DNA of 14,775 nt from Candidatus Margulisiibacteriota bacterium (GCA_018814265.1 JAHIZU010000106.1:1-14775), one strand, 5' to 3'; shown: positions 1 through 7,360, counted from the stretch's first letter. Numbers and translations: made by a program. Notes: a model not told the origin generated them from the letters alone.

Positions 1-2
1 CC

Positions 3-1565
3 GACCGTTTGCATAATATGAGAACGCTCCAGTATAAAGCCTCTGACAAAAGATATGAAAAAGCCTTCGAAACCCTTAACGTGTACGCGCGAATCGCAGA
101 TATCCTGGGGATGTGGCAGCTAAAACGCGAGCTGGAGGATTGGAGTTTTCTTTATCTTGAGCCGGATAAATTCAAGGCTATTGAACAACGACGTTCCCGA
201 ATTTTTCAGGCAAGCGAAAATGATATTGCCAAAATAAAATTGGCCATTGAGCAAAATTTTGCAACTGCTGGGCTGAAAGTTGAAATTCCCCTTGAAGGTC
301 GCCATGTTTATGAGCTTTATCAGAGGATGCAGCAGAGGGGGATTACCGACGTGGAGCAATTGACGGCAACTGATATTTGGCGTTTGAACATTGTTGTGCC
401 TGAGCGGGCAGGCTCTTATGTGGCGCTGGGGCGCCTGCATGAGCTTTATGAGCCGATACAGAAGGAACTTTGTGACTACATTGGTGACCCAAGGTCCAAC
501 GGCCATCGGTTTTTACATACCTATGTTGTTGTGCCGCTTTTTGGCAGATTGTTAGTCCAGATCCGTGACCGTAAAATGTTCGCCCATTACCGTTTTGGGA
601 TTATGGGTTTGAGCCCTGCTGAGCGGGAACAGGAAAAACAAAGACAGACCTGGCTGACAGCCGCCAGAAGCCATTTAGAAGAAGGCGGGCTGTCAACTGA
701 GGAGACCTATGAAATAATTCGCCTGGTCAGCGCCCCGATAAAAGCCTATACGCCGAATGGGGATGAAATAGAATTGCCTTTTGGTTCAACTGTGCTTGAT
801 TTTGCCCGAAGTGTCCATGAGGAGGTCTTATATGCAGCTGCTGGAGGAATTGTCAATGGACAACGGGTGGAAATTTTTCATGAACTGCAATATGGTGACC
901 GGGTAGACGTTATTAAGGACGAGGCGGTAATTCCTACACTTGAATGGCTGGAACATGTCCGGACACCGGAGGCCAAAAGTTCTATCAGAGTCTTTTTGTC
1001 TATTCAGGCAAATATAGATATCTATGCTGGCGCCTTGAAGGCCTTGGACGCGGCTTTAAAAAAATATTTTATTCCAGCAAAAGATCTGATCGAAACAGAT
1101 TTGTTTAGCCGATTTGTCAGGACGTATGGGTCTAGCGATTCGCAGGCCTTTCTGCTGGAAATTGGCAAAGGCCGAAGAAATGTCGAAAAGATAGTGAGGG
1201 AGTTGCGGGCTTATTATCGAAAGCTATTTAAGAGGATTATTAAAAAGGCTGCTGAGCAACCTGATGAGTTCTCCCCATATTATTTATCGATTGAGACCGA
1301 GGATGAACGCGGAAAATTAAAGATCCTGGTTAATGAATTAGATTCCATGGGCTATAACATTCATGATATTTTTCAAGCGGACTCTGAAAAACCGGAAAAG
1401 GCAATTATTGTTTTTGCCGTTGATCTATTGCCAAGGCGTGGGTTGGCGGGGACGCTCAGACGGATCCAAACAATTCAGGTCCAGACAATTGCTGCCACAG
1501 TTGGGGCAACAACCTTGCTAAGGCCGGACGGCGTGGAAGCCTTGAGAAGGCGCAGGAGAATATAA
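3..1565 (+). CDS. RelA/SpoT homologue with degenerate synthetase domain (5' end outside window)
   Basis: The gene enters the window already open: the first codons read DRLHNMRTL, the end of a RelA/SpoT HD hydrolase domain, so the TTG at position 9 is not a start. The order is HD end, (p)ppGpp synthetase-like region (about nt 290-600), TGS (about 735-930), a helical region (about 1010-1230) and a divergent ACT-like end (about 1270-1500) closing with an arginine run. The synthetase region is recognisable (CDYIGDPRSNG, FLHT) but key residues are changed. The EIQIRT glutamate is Val (555-557), the DLxAxR arginine is Asn (387-389) although the Asp (372-374) remains, GYQS is GHRF, and GRPK has lost its PK. 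No cysteine-rich CC/ZFD domain lies between the helical part and ACT. I infer loss of synthesis; hydrolase activity is possible but most of the HD domain is off the window. Its stop lies 4 bases from the convergent polA stop. Confidence 0.85.
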   Translation, partial: DRLHNMRTLQYKASDKRYEKAFETLNVYARIADILGMWQLKRELEDWSFLYLEPDKFKAIEQRRSRIFQASENDIAKIKLAIEQNFATAGLKVEIPLEGRHVYELYQRMQQRGITDVEQLTATDIWRLNIVVPERAGSYVALGRLHELYEPIQKELCDYIGDPRSNGHRFLHTYVVVPLFGRLLVQIRDRKMFAHYRFGIMGLSPAEREQEKQRQTWLTAARSHLEEGGLSTEETYEIIRLVSAPIKAYTPNGDEIELPFGSTVLDFARSVHEEVLYAAAGGIVNGQRVEIFHELQYGDRVDVIKDEAVIPTLEWLEHVRTPEAKSSIRVFLSIQANIDIYAGALKALDAALKKYFIPAKDLIETDLFSRFVRTYGSSDSQAFLLEIGKGRRNVEKIVRELRAYYRKLFKRIIKKAAEQPDEFSPYYLSIETEDERGKLKILVNELDSMGYNIHDIFQADSEKPEKAIIVFAVDLLPRRGLAGTLRRIQTIQVQTIAATVGATTLLRPDGVEALRRRRRI

Positions 1566-1569
1566 ACTA

Positions 1570-4410
1570 TTAGTGTCCTGATTCAGCCCAGTTTTTCCCG
1601 GTCCCCAAATCTACTTTGACCGGAACTTTTAAAGCGAGAGCCGCGACCATTTCTTCCTCAACAATCTTTTTGATTTTTTCAACTTCTTCTTTTGGGCATT
1701 CAAATACTAATTCATCGTGGACTTGAAGGAGCAGGCGAGATTGGTAGTCAGTAGCCTGTAGGCTGTTAAATATTTTGACCATGGCAACTTTGATCATGTC
1801 CGCCGCGGTCCCCTGGACTGGCGTGTTGATCGCGGTTCGCTCGGCAAATGAACGCAAACCATGGTTAGGGTTGTTTATGTCAGGCAGCGGCCTCTTCCTG
1901 CCCAGCATGGTCGTGACATAACCGTTTTCTTTAGCTTGTTTAATGGTCTTATCTATGAATTCTTTAACGCCTGTGTGTTTATTAAAATACTTGCTGATGT
2001 ACTCGGCTGCTTCTGTCCTTTTGATCTTTAATTGTTTGGCCAGGCCGAAATCGGAAATGCCATAGATAATGCCAAAATTAACGGTCTTGGCAGCGGCGCG
2101 GCTAATCCCAAGCTCGTCAGCAGTTAATTGATGTATGTCGTGGTTTTCCTGGAAAGCGGCCAGCAATACCGGATCCTGACTTAGATCCGCCAGGATGCGC
2201 AGTTCGATCTGTGAATAGTCGGCCGCGATCATGACCCAATCCTTTTTTCCTGGCACAAAGGCTGCGCGGATGCGCTTGCCCCAGTCGCCCTTGGCCGGGA
2301 TATTCTGCAGATTTGGCTTGGAACTGGACAGCCGACCCGTGGCGGTGATGGTTTGATTAAAAGAAGTATGTATGCGGCTGGTTTTTGTATGGACCAGGGT
2401 AGGGAGGACATCGACATAAGTGGATTTTAGTTTGGTCAGCTGACGATAGGCCATAAGTTTTTCCGCGATCTCAAATTTTTGCGCGGCCAGCTCTTCTAAT
2501 ACTTCCACGTTAGTGGAGATGCCGGTCTTGGTGCGCTTGATCACCGGCAGCTGCAGTTTTTCAAATAGGATCTTTGATAATTGTTTAGGGGAATTGAGGT
2601 TAAAGGTCTCTCCGGCAATGGCATAGATATCTTCTTCCACATCCTTGAGTGATTTTTCCATCTCCTTGGACATTTTGTTTAGGAGCGCTGCATCCAGGCT
2701 AATGCCATTGCTTTCCATCTCAACCAGCACGGCGATCAGCGGCATTTCAACCTCATAAAAAAGCTTGTCCAGCTTTTGGCCTTTAAGCGCCAGCTTGAAT
2801 ATTTCGTATAAGCCAAAAGTTACGTCAGCGTCCGAGGCCGCGTAATCAATGGCTACCTCAATGGGCACCTCAGCAAAGTTCTCATATTCCGCGTCTTTGC
2901 CGATCAATTCTACTAATTTGATCATTTCCCGGCCCAAAAATTGTTTACCCAGTGTTTTTAAGGCGTATTTGCCGGAAATCGGATCAAGCAGGTAAGCTGC
3001 CACCATGGTGTCAAAGAGCGGGCCGCTGACCTCAAGGCCGGCATTTTTTAGTATCTCGATATCATACTTAATATTATGGCCGATCTTTAATTTGTCCGAA
3101 CTGAATAAAGGTTGTAATCTGTCCAGCACAATCTTTAAAGGAACCTGAGACTGAACGTCTCGGTTCCTTTTGTCGGAACCGCGAAGCACCTCGACTTCGC
3201 TCGGTGCTGCCCTGAGCATCTCGACTCCGCTCGATGCTGCCCCGAGCTTGTCGAGGGGCTTGCCGAAGGGTTTATTCGCAGGTTCCGATTTGTGTCCGAT
3301 AGGTATATAGAAGGCAGACTTTGCTTCTGTGGAGATCGACAGACCGACGATCTTGGCAGTAAAGGGATCTAGGCTGGTGGTTTCCAGATCAAAAGCAAAC
3401 GCCTGGGCGGCTTGGAGTTTCTTGATCAATTTGGCCAGGGTTTCTTCGCTTTGCACGCAGGTAAAATCCAATTCAGAGATCTTGATCCTCTTTTTTTCTA
3501 TGATCTCTTCGGTTTGGTATCCCTCAACTCCCTGGCTGTATTTTTTGACCAGGCGGTCAAATTCCAGTTTAGTAAATAACGGCAGGACTTTTTGCCAATT
3601 GATGCCAGTGCGTTTGCATTTATCAAAATCAATTTCAATCGGAACATTGGTGACAATGGTTGCCAGCATCTTGCTTAGTTTTGCCAGCTCAATGTTCTTT
3701 TTAATGTTCTCTTTGAGCGCTTTTTTAGTTATACGGTCAACATTCTCCAGAATATTCTCTAAAGTCCCGAATTCTTTTAATAGCTGGGCCGCTGTTTTGT
3801 CGCCAACCTTGGGCACGCCGGGAATATTGTCTGAAGCATCGCCCTTTAACGCCTTAAAATCAATTATTTGACTGGCCTGAATGCCGTAACGGTCTGTGAC
3901 TTCCTTTTCTCCGTAAAGCATGGTATCGGTTATGCCTTTACGCGTGGTCAGCACCTTAATCTTCTTGCTTACCAGCTGCAGCGTATCAAGGTCGCCGGTT
4001 AATATCTCAACCGTGTACCCTTGTTGCTCTGCTTCTTTGGCCAGGGTGCCAATTACGTCGTCGGCTTCAAAACCAGCGATCTCATAGATCGGGATATCAA
4101 GGGCTTCCGCGATTTGTTTTACGTAAGGGAACTGTTCGCGCAGGCTGGGCGGGGCCTTGTCGCGAGTGGCTTTATATTCTTTATACTCTTTATGCCTGAA
4201 GGTTGGCTCAGGCCGGTCAAAAGAAATTGCTACAAAATCAGGTTTTTCGTCCAGAACTTTGAGCAGCATGGTGGTAAAACCGTAGATGGCATTGGTAGTA
4301 ATGCCGCTAGTGGTGCGCATGGTGTCGGGCAGGGCATAGAAAGCGCGGTAGGCGAGGGAGTTTCCGTCTATTAGGACGATCAGGGGGTCGTGTGTTTTAG
4401 GATTTTTCAC
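1570..4410 (-). CDS. polA: DNA polymerase I, with a repeat-encoded insertion
   Basis: Complete PolA of 946 residues with three domains. The 5' nuclease comes first (LIVLIDGNSLAYRAF, GFEADDVIGTLA, GDASDNIPGVPKVGDKTA). The 3'-5' exonuclease keeps all acidic residues (D341/E343 in FDLETTSL, D450 in GHNIKYD, D527 in YAASDAD), so proofreading should work. The polymerase has motif A D731 (ADYSQIELR), motif B (KTVNFGIIYG) and motif C H898-D899-E900 (VHDELVFE). The role is Okazaki fragment processing and repair synthesis. I chose the GTG at 4410: the frame stays open to 4566, but only inside tsf, and homology begins just after this GTG. The start overlaps the last 14 bases of tsf, which suggests translational coupling. 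Residues about 375-424, between two exonuclease core strands, are encoded by a nested palindromic repeat (3140-3286) and have no place in the family. Placement after rpsB-tsf is unusual. Confidence 0.95.
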   Translation of the reverse strand: MKNPKTHDPLIVLIDGNSLAYRAFYALPDTMRTTSGITTNAIYGFTTMLLKVLDEKPDFVAISFDRPEPTFRHKEYKEYKATRDKAPPSLREQFPYVKQIAEALDIPIYEIAGFEADDVIGTLAKEAEQQGYTVEILTGDLDTLQLVSKKIKVLTTRKGITDTMLYGEKEVTDRYGIQASQIIDFKALKGDASDNIPGVPKVGDKTAAQLLKEFGTLENILENVDRITKKALKENIKKNIELAKLSKMLATIVTNVPIEIDFDKCKRTGINWQKVLPLFTKLEFDRLVKKYSQGVEGYQTEEIIEKKRIKISELDFTCVQSEETLAKLIKKLQAAQAFAFDLETTSLDPFTAKIVGLSISTEAKSAFYIPIGHKSEPANKPFGKPLDKLGAASSGVEMLRAAPSEVEVLRGSDKRNRDVQSQVPLKIVLDRLQPLFSSDKLKIGHNIKYDIEILKNAGLEVSGPLFDTMVAAYLLDPISGKYALKTLGKQFLGREMIKLVELIGKDAEYENFAEVPIEVAIDYAASDADVTFGLYEIFKLALKGQKLDKLFYEVEMPLIAVLVEMESNGISLDAALLNKMSKEMEKSLKDVEEDIYAIAGETFNLNSPKQLSKILFEKLQLPVIKRTKTGISTNVEVLEELAAQKFEIAEKLMAYRQLTKLKSTYVDVLPTLVHTKTSRIHTSFNQTITATGRLSSSKPNLQNIPAKGDWGKRIRAAFVPGKKDWVMIAADYSQIELRILADLSQDPVLLAAFQENHDIHQLTADELGISRAAAKTVNFGIIYGISDFGLAKQLKIKRTEAAEYISKYFNKHTGVKEFIDKTIKQAKENGYVTTMLGRKRPLPDINNPNHGLRSFAERTAINTPVQGTAADMIKVAMVKIFNSLQATDYQSRLLLQVHDELVFECPKEEVEKIKKIVEEEMVAALALKVPVKVDLGTGKNWAESGH
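3140..3286. repeat. Double-hairpin palindromic repeat, copy inside polA
   Basis: This is the same element as at 9325-9391. The first 28 bases (3140-3167) and the two halves of the second hairpin (3175-3186 and 3271-3286) match that copy base for base. The outer ends GGAACCTG (3140-3147) and CAGGTTCC (3279-3286) are inverted. Without the 84-base nested insert the element is 63 nt, or 21 codons; with it, 147 nt, or 49 codons, so the polA frame is kept both ways. The linker between the hairpins is 7 nt here against 11 in the intergenic copy, and that difference makes the element a multiple of three. It resembles in concept the Rickettsia palindromic elements that insert into genes in frame, but I do not recognise the sequence as one. 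Confidence 0.85.
3187..3270. repeat. Nested 84-nt repeat inside the polA palindromic element
   Basis: This segment interrupts the loop side of the second hairpin of the surrounding element (after GCGAAG, before TTTATTCGC). It holds two 30-nt tandem units, each a hairpin with a 12-nt loop: AGCACC/GGTGCT (3185-3190 with 3203-3208) and AGCATC/GATGCT (3215-3220 with 3233-3238). The stems differ by a compensatory C-G to T-A pair. It is translated as two 10-residue repeats, AASSGVEMLR and AAPSEVEVLR. The remainder (CTTGTCGAGGGG and similar) resembles CTCGACTTCGCTCGG-type repeats that I recall from many environmental bacterial genomes. Confidence 0.75.
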
Positions 4411-4996
4411 CCAATTGATATCTGGTAAATCTTCTAATAACGATATTTTCGCCGATCTTAGCGACCAGGTCAGACAACAGGTCTTTAATGCTTGTTTTGG
4501 GATCCTTAATATAGGGCTGGTCCAGCAAGCAGATCTCAGAGTAAAACTTCTCAATTCGTCCTTCAACTATTTTTTGCCTGGCTTTTTCCGGTTTGCCTTC
4601 CTGCTTGGCCTGGGTCTCCAAGATATCCTTTTCATGAGCAATAATGCCTTCCGGCACATCCTCACGGGAAACATATTGCGGATTAGAAGCGGCGATCTGC
4701 ATGCTGATATCTTTAACAAAGGCCTGGAACTCAATGTTCTTGGCCACAAAATCAGTTTCGCTGTTCACTTCCACTAAAACACCGAGCTTGCCGCCGATAT
4801 GGATGTAAGAATCAACTAAGCCCTGGGCCGCGACCCGGCCGGCGCGTTTAGCTGCCGAGGCCAGACCTTTCTTCCGGAGGATATCAGAAGCCTTTTCCAT
4901 GTCACCATTGGCTTCGGCTAAAGCTTTTTTGCAATCCATCATGCCGCAGCTGGTTTTTTCTCTGAGTTTTTGAATTGATTCCACGCTGATAGTCAT
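4397..4996 (-). CDS. tsf: Elongation factor Ts
   Basis: EF-Ts, the guanine nucleotide exchange factor that recycles EF-Tu-GDP in the cytoplasm. The N-terminal UBA-like domain (residues 1-55, LREKTSCGMMDCKKAL) is followed by the core with the EF-Tu-contacting TDFVAKN motif at residues 81-87. At 199 residues it is the short form typical of cyanobacteria and Thermus rather than the roughly 280-residue proteobacterial form. The ATG at 4996 has a GGGGGAG Shine-Dalgarno (5001-5007) inside the 12-base gap after rpsB. The gene is the middle of the rpsB-tsf-polA operon, and its last codons contain the GTG start of polA. Confidence 0.97.
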   Translation of the reverse strand: MTISVESIQKLREKTSCGMMDCKKALAEANGDMEKASDILRKKGLASAAKRAGRVAAQGLVDSYIHIGGKLGVLVEVNSETDFVAKNIEFQAFVKDISMQIAASNPQYVSREDVPEGIIAHEKDILETQAKQEGKPEKARQKIVEGRIEKFYSEICLLDQPYIKDPKTSIKDLLSDLVAKIGENIVIRRFTRYQLGEKS

Positions 4997-5008
4997 TTAT
5001 CTCCCCCG

Positions 5009-5845
5009 TTAAAATCCGGTACGTTTTTCTTCTGGCTTTTCTACGATCTCAGCCTTGACCAGCCCGGCTTCTTCGATCCTTTGTTCTTCGCTTAAGACGT
5101 TTACTTCTTCAGGCGTGTCTAAAGGCACCGCGATCTCGTCAGTCTTCTCTTCAATCGGCTTAGCGATTTCTCGACCGGTTATGACTGCTTCAGCCACGAT
5201 GCGGGTCAGCAGCTTGATCGCCCGAATAGCGTCATCGTTGCCCGGCATTGGATATTCAACCTCGTCAGGATCTGCGTTGGTATCAATAATAGCCACAATA
5301 GGAATGCCCAGCTTTCTGGCTTCATTGACCGCGGTCTGTTCCTTTTTTGTGTCAACGACGAAGACGACGGCTGGCAAGCCGGTCATCTGTCTGATGCCGC
5401 CCAGTCCGCGGACGAGTTTCCTGTGTTCGCGTTCGATCAAGATAACCTCTTTCTTGGGCAAAAGATCAAAAGTTCCTTCTTCCTTCATTTTCTCGATCTC
5501 GTTGAGCCGGGCGATGTTCTTTTTTAATGTCTTAAAATTGGTCAGAGTGCCGCCCATCCAGCGCTGGTTAACATAGAACATGCCGCAGCGTTTAGCTTCT
5601 TCTTCAATTGCTTCCTGGGCCTGCTTTTTTGTGCCGATAAAGAGAACGGTGCCATTGTTGGCCATGGCGTTTTTAATGAATTCGTAGGCTTTATCGATCA
5701 GCGGGATCGATTTATTAAGATCTATAACATGGATGTCATTCCGCGCAGCATAGATGTATCTTTTCATTTTTGGATTCCAGCGCTTGCTCTGATGGCCAAA
5801 ATGGACACCAGCCTCAAGCAATTCTTTCATACTAACAACCGGCAT
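5009..5845 (-). CDS. rpsB: 30S ribosomal protein S2
   Basis: Small-subunit ribosomal protein S2. Family signatures run through the protein: [19 protein letters not shown] at the N terminus, then [26 protein letters not shown] and [29 protein letters not shown]. The final 45 or so residues (about 234-278) are a Glu/Lys-rich tail beyond the conserved fold, which makes the protein 278 residues long, somewhat longer than usual. The ATG at 5845 is set by a strong AAGGAGGT Shine-Dalgarno at 5851-5858. tsf follows after 12 bases, the nearly universal order. A candidate promoter lies just upstream, at the end of the preceding gene. Confidence 0.98.
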   Translation of the reverse strand: MPVVSMKELLEAGVHFGHQSKRWNPKMKRYIYAARNDIHVIDLNKSIPLIDKAYEFIKNAMANNGTVLFIGTKKQAQEAIEEEAKRCGMFYVNQRWMGGTLTNFKTLKKNIARLNEIEKMKEEGTFDLLPKKEVILIEREHRKLVRGLGGIRQMTGLPAVVFVVDTKKEQTAVNEARKLGIPIVAIIDTNADPDEVEYPMPGNDDAIRAIKLLTRIVAEAVITGREIAKPIEEKTDEIAVPLDTPEEVNVLSEEQRIEEAGLVKAEIVEKPEEKRTGF

Positions 5846-5878
5846 TTTTTACCTCCTTATGGGTCAAAACGAGAATTT

Positions 5879-5907
5879 ATCTTATCACAATAGCCTTAAA
5901 TTTGCAA
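5879..5907 (-). promoter_or_regulatory. Candidate sigma70-type promoter for rpsB-tsf-polA
   Basis: On the minus strand TTGCAA (-35, 5902-5907) is followed after 17 bases by TAAGAT (-10, 5879-5884), ahead of the rpsB Shine-Dalgarno. The -35 overlaps the last codons of the upstream barrel gene. Both boxes match consensus at 4 of 6 or better. Spacing is right, but the match is moderate, and read-through from the upstream genes is also possible. Confidence 0.35.
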
Positions 5908-6996
5908 TATCGGCGGCTGTTTCCGGCTAAAAAAGGTTTCCGGAAAGCCATCCAGCGGCCAGCCGCGTTCATCCAGAGACAGGGAGAAATAAGAGGTAGC
6001 ATTGTTGGCGAAGTTGCCATAGGGATGATAGGCATAGTGGAAGCCGATGCCGGCAAAATTCAGGCTAACACCGAAAGTAAAATTATTTTGAATGCCGTTG
6101 GGTTGCGGATCCTGGTCCATGCCGCCCCTGAGCGTCAGGAAATGATTGGGCGAGAACTCCAGGCCAAGGTGGGTGGTGGTTGGTTTGGCGCTCTGCAGGC
6201 TAAGGTCTGCGTCGGCCACGGCGGTCAGTTCCAGGGGCGAGAGAATAGCTGACTCGAACTCTTCACCCATCAGAAACATTCTGGTGCCGATCTTGATCGA
6301 CAGGGGTAAATCCTCTTCCTGGCCGCTGCGGTAGTGGATCTTGCCCGAACTTAAGAGGTTCTGGCCGACCAGGCCAAAAGAAAGCCAGCCCAAGCCTTTT
6401 TGGAGGAAACCAACATCAATGTTCATGCCTGAGCCGTAGGCGTCATTGAGTTCATTGCCGTCCTGAGAAAAGAACTTGAGATTAATGCCCAGGGAGACTT
6501 TTTCCGAAAGTTTCCTGCCGTAGGAAGCCAGCAGCACGCTGTTGCCGAAGTTTGATCTCTGCAGCAGGGTGCCGGCAGTGTCCCGGATATCGATGGCGGT
6601 GACCGCGGCCGCCGCATAGCCGATACCAATGGCGCTTCTTTCTCCCAGCGGATAAACCCCGCCTAAAACTGTGTACTGCACTTCTTCTAATAAACTGCCG
6701 GACATGCTGGTGAACTCAAAGGCGTCAATTTCGCCCAAGCCGGCCGGGTTATTAAAAATAGTGTCACTATTTTCCGCCACGGCAACGTAAGCCTTGCCCA
6801 TTCCTAAGGCCCGGGCGCCGACACCAATGGCCAACGGATCGAATGCCGTCTGTGCAAATGACCAAGATACAAGTAACAAGAACCAAGCAATAACCAAGAA
6901 ACAAATTCCAATAACCAATTTCGGAATTTTGAATTTTGAATTTGAAATTTGTTTGTATCTTGTATCTTGTTTCTTGGTTATTGGTTTATAACCCAT
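5896..6996 (-). CDS. PorV/PorQ-like (UPF0164-type) outer-membrane beta-barrel protein
   Basis: Predicted outer-membrane barrel of the PorV/PorQ/UPF0164 type. After the signal peptide comes the family hallmark GVGARALGMGKAYVAVAEN (residues 58-76), then NNPAGL, and alternating beta strands through to the C-terminal region. In FCB bacteria PorV is a type IX secretion shuttle that binds cargo C-terminal domains; other family members have unknown roles, so that function is not assigned here. The ATG at 6996 (preceded by AAGGGGAAG) overlaps the upstream gene by 19 bases. The signal peptide has a long polar n-region (1-26), a hydrophobic core (27-46) and likely cleavage after SFA (residue 48). Residues 4-46 are encoded by a palindromic repeat (6861-6987), so the export signal seems to come from repeat DNA. 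Internal TTG codons are alternative starts. Confidence 0.8.
   Translation of the reverse strand: MGYKPITKKQDTRYKQISNSKFKIPKLVIGICFLVIAWFLLLVSWSFAQTAFDPLAIGVGARALGMGKAYVAVAENSDTIFNNPAGLGEIDAFEFTSMSGSLLEEVQYTVLGGVYPLGERSAIGIGYAAAAVTAIDIRDTAGTLLQRSNFGNSVLLASYGRKLSEKVSLGINLKFFSQDGNELNDAYGSGMNIDVGFLQKGLGWLSFGLVGQNLLSSGKIHYRSGQEEDLPLSIKIGTRMFLMGEEFESAILSPLELTAVADADLSLQSAKPTTTHLGLEFSPNHFLTLRGGMDQDPQPNGIQNNFTFGVSLNFAGIGFHYAYHPYGNFANNATSYFSLSLDERGWPLDGFPETFFSRKQPPILQI
6861..6987. repeat. Long A/T-rich imperfect palindrome encoding a signal peptide
   Basis: The arms run 6861-6912 and 6925-6987. The core is a perfect 17-bp inverted repeat, CAATAACCAAGAAACAA at 6888-6904 against 6967-6983. The sequence is made of reiterated words (ACCAAG, ATACAAG; GAATTTT, GTATCTT) of the kind I recall between genes in many uncultured bacteria. 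It contains the stop codon of the upstream FlgD-like gene (6978-6980) and the signal peptide codons of the PorV-like gene. Confidence 0.75.
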
Positions 6997-7307
6997 ATCT
7001 TCCCCTTGCCAACCCTTTGTCCTGAAGTGGTAACGACCTGATAGAGGTAGATGCCATTGCCGACAATTTCGTTGGAGTAGCTATATCCATCCCAGCCGGT
7101 TTTATTGGTCACGCCGCCTTGCAGGTTAAAGTTCATTCTTTGCATCAGGCGGGCGGACATATCATATATATAGAGCAGCGCTTCGGTGGTTGTGTCAGAG
7201 GTGCACTCAAAGGTTGTGGCCTGTCCGCCAACAGGATTAAAAGGGTTGGGATAGTTGATGACGGTGGCAGCCAGGATCAATGTTAGTAACCAGCTAAGTT
7301 TTTTCAT
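6978..7307 (-). CDS. Small secreted FlgD-Ig/T9SS C-terminal-domain-like protein
   Basis: A 109-residue protein: a short signal peptide (MKKLSWLLTLILAATV, 1-16) followed at once by a single Ig-like domain. The domain has the INYPNPFNP opening (17-25), LLYIYDMSARLM, TGWDGYSYSNEIVGNGIYLY, and a closing GKGKIWVINQ. This pattern is that of FlgD-Ig and type A sorting domains, normally found at the C terminus of large surface proteins. Here it stands alone with its own export signal. The ATG at 7307 has only a weak AAAGG upstream. The stop lies inside the palindromic repeat and overlaps the start of the PorV-like gene by 19 bases, so the two are probably co-translated. Whether they interact is unknown. 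It could also be the remnant of a longer gene, but the clean signal peptide argues against that. Confidence 0.7.
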   Translation of the reverse strand: MKKLSWLLTLILAATVINYPNPFNPVGGQATTFECTSDTTTEALLYIYDMSARLMQRMNFNLQGGVTNKTGWDGYSYSNEIVGNGIYLYQVVTTSGQRVGKGKIWVINQ

Positions 7308-7341
7308 GCTTGATAGCCTTTGGGGTCGATTGGGTTAATTA

Positions 7342-7350
7342 TGCTATAAT
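7342..7350 (+). promoter_or_regulatory. Extended -10 promoter for the yggS cluster
   Basis: TGCTATAAT is a perfect -10 hexamer (7345-7350) with the TGN extension (7342-7344). There is only a poor -35 match (TTGGGG, 7320-7325), as expected of extended -10 promoters. Transcription would begin near 7357, about four bases before the GTG of yggS, which leaves no room for a Shine-Dalgarno. Confidence 0.6.
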
Positions 7351-7360
7351 AAACAACAAG

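Noticed and set aside
9..11. TTG as start of the left-end Rel gene
   Set aside because: The codons before it continue the conserved HD-domain motif (D-R then LHNMRT), so the gene simply enters from outside the window.
3329..3871. 180-residue open frame antisense to polA
   Set aside because: It mirrors the conserved polA exonuclease/nuclease region, has no recognisable domain and no Shine-Dalgarno; a shadow frame.
4411..4566. 52-residue N-terminal extension of PolA into tsf
   Set aside because: The extra sequence is tsf read in another frame and has no PolA similarity; homology starts just after the GTG at 4410.
5896..7307. Calling a type IX secretion locus
   Set aside because: Only a PorV/PorQ-like barrel and one sorting-type domain are visible; neither is diagnostic and no core T9SS component is in the window.
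7310..7360. Longer YggS starting at the TTG at 7310
   Set aside because: It would run through a perfect extended -10 promoter and adds residues absent from the family.
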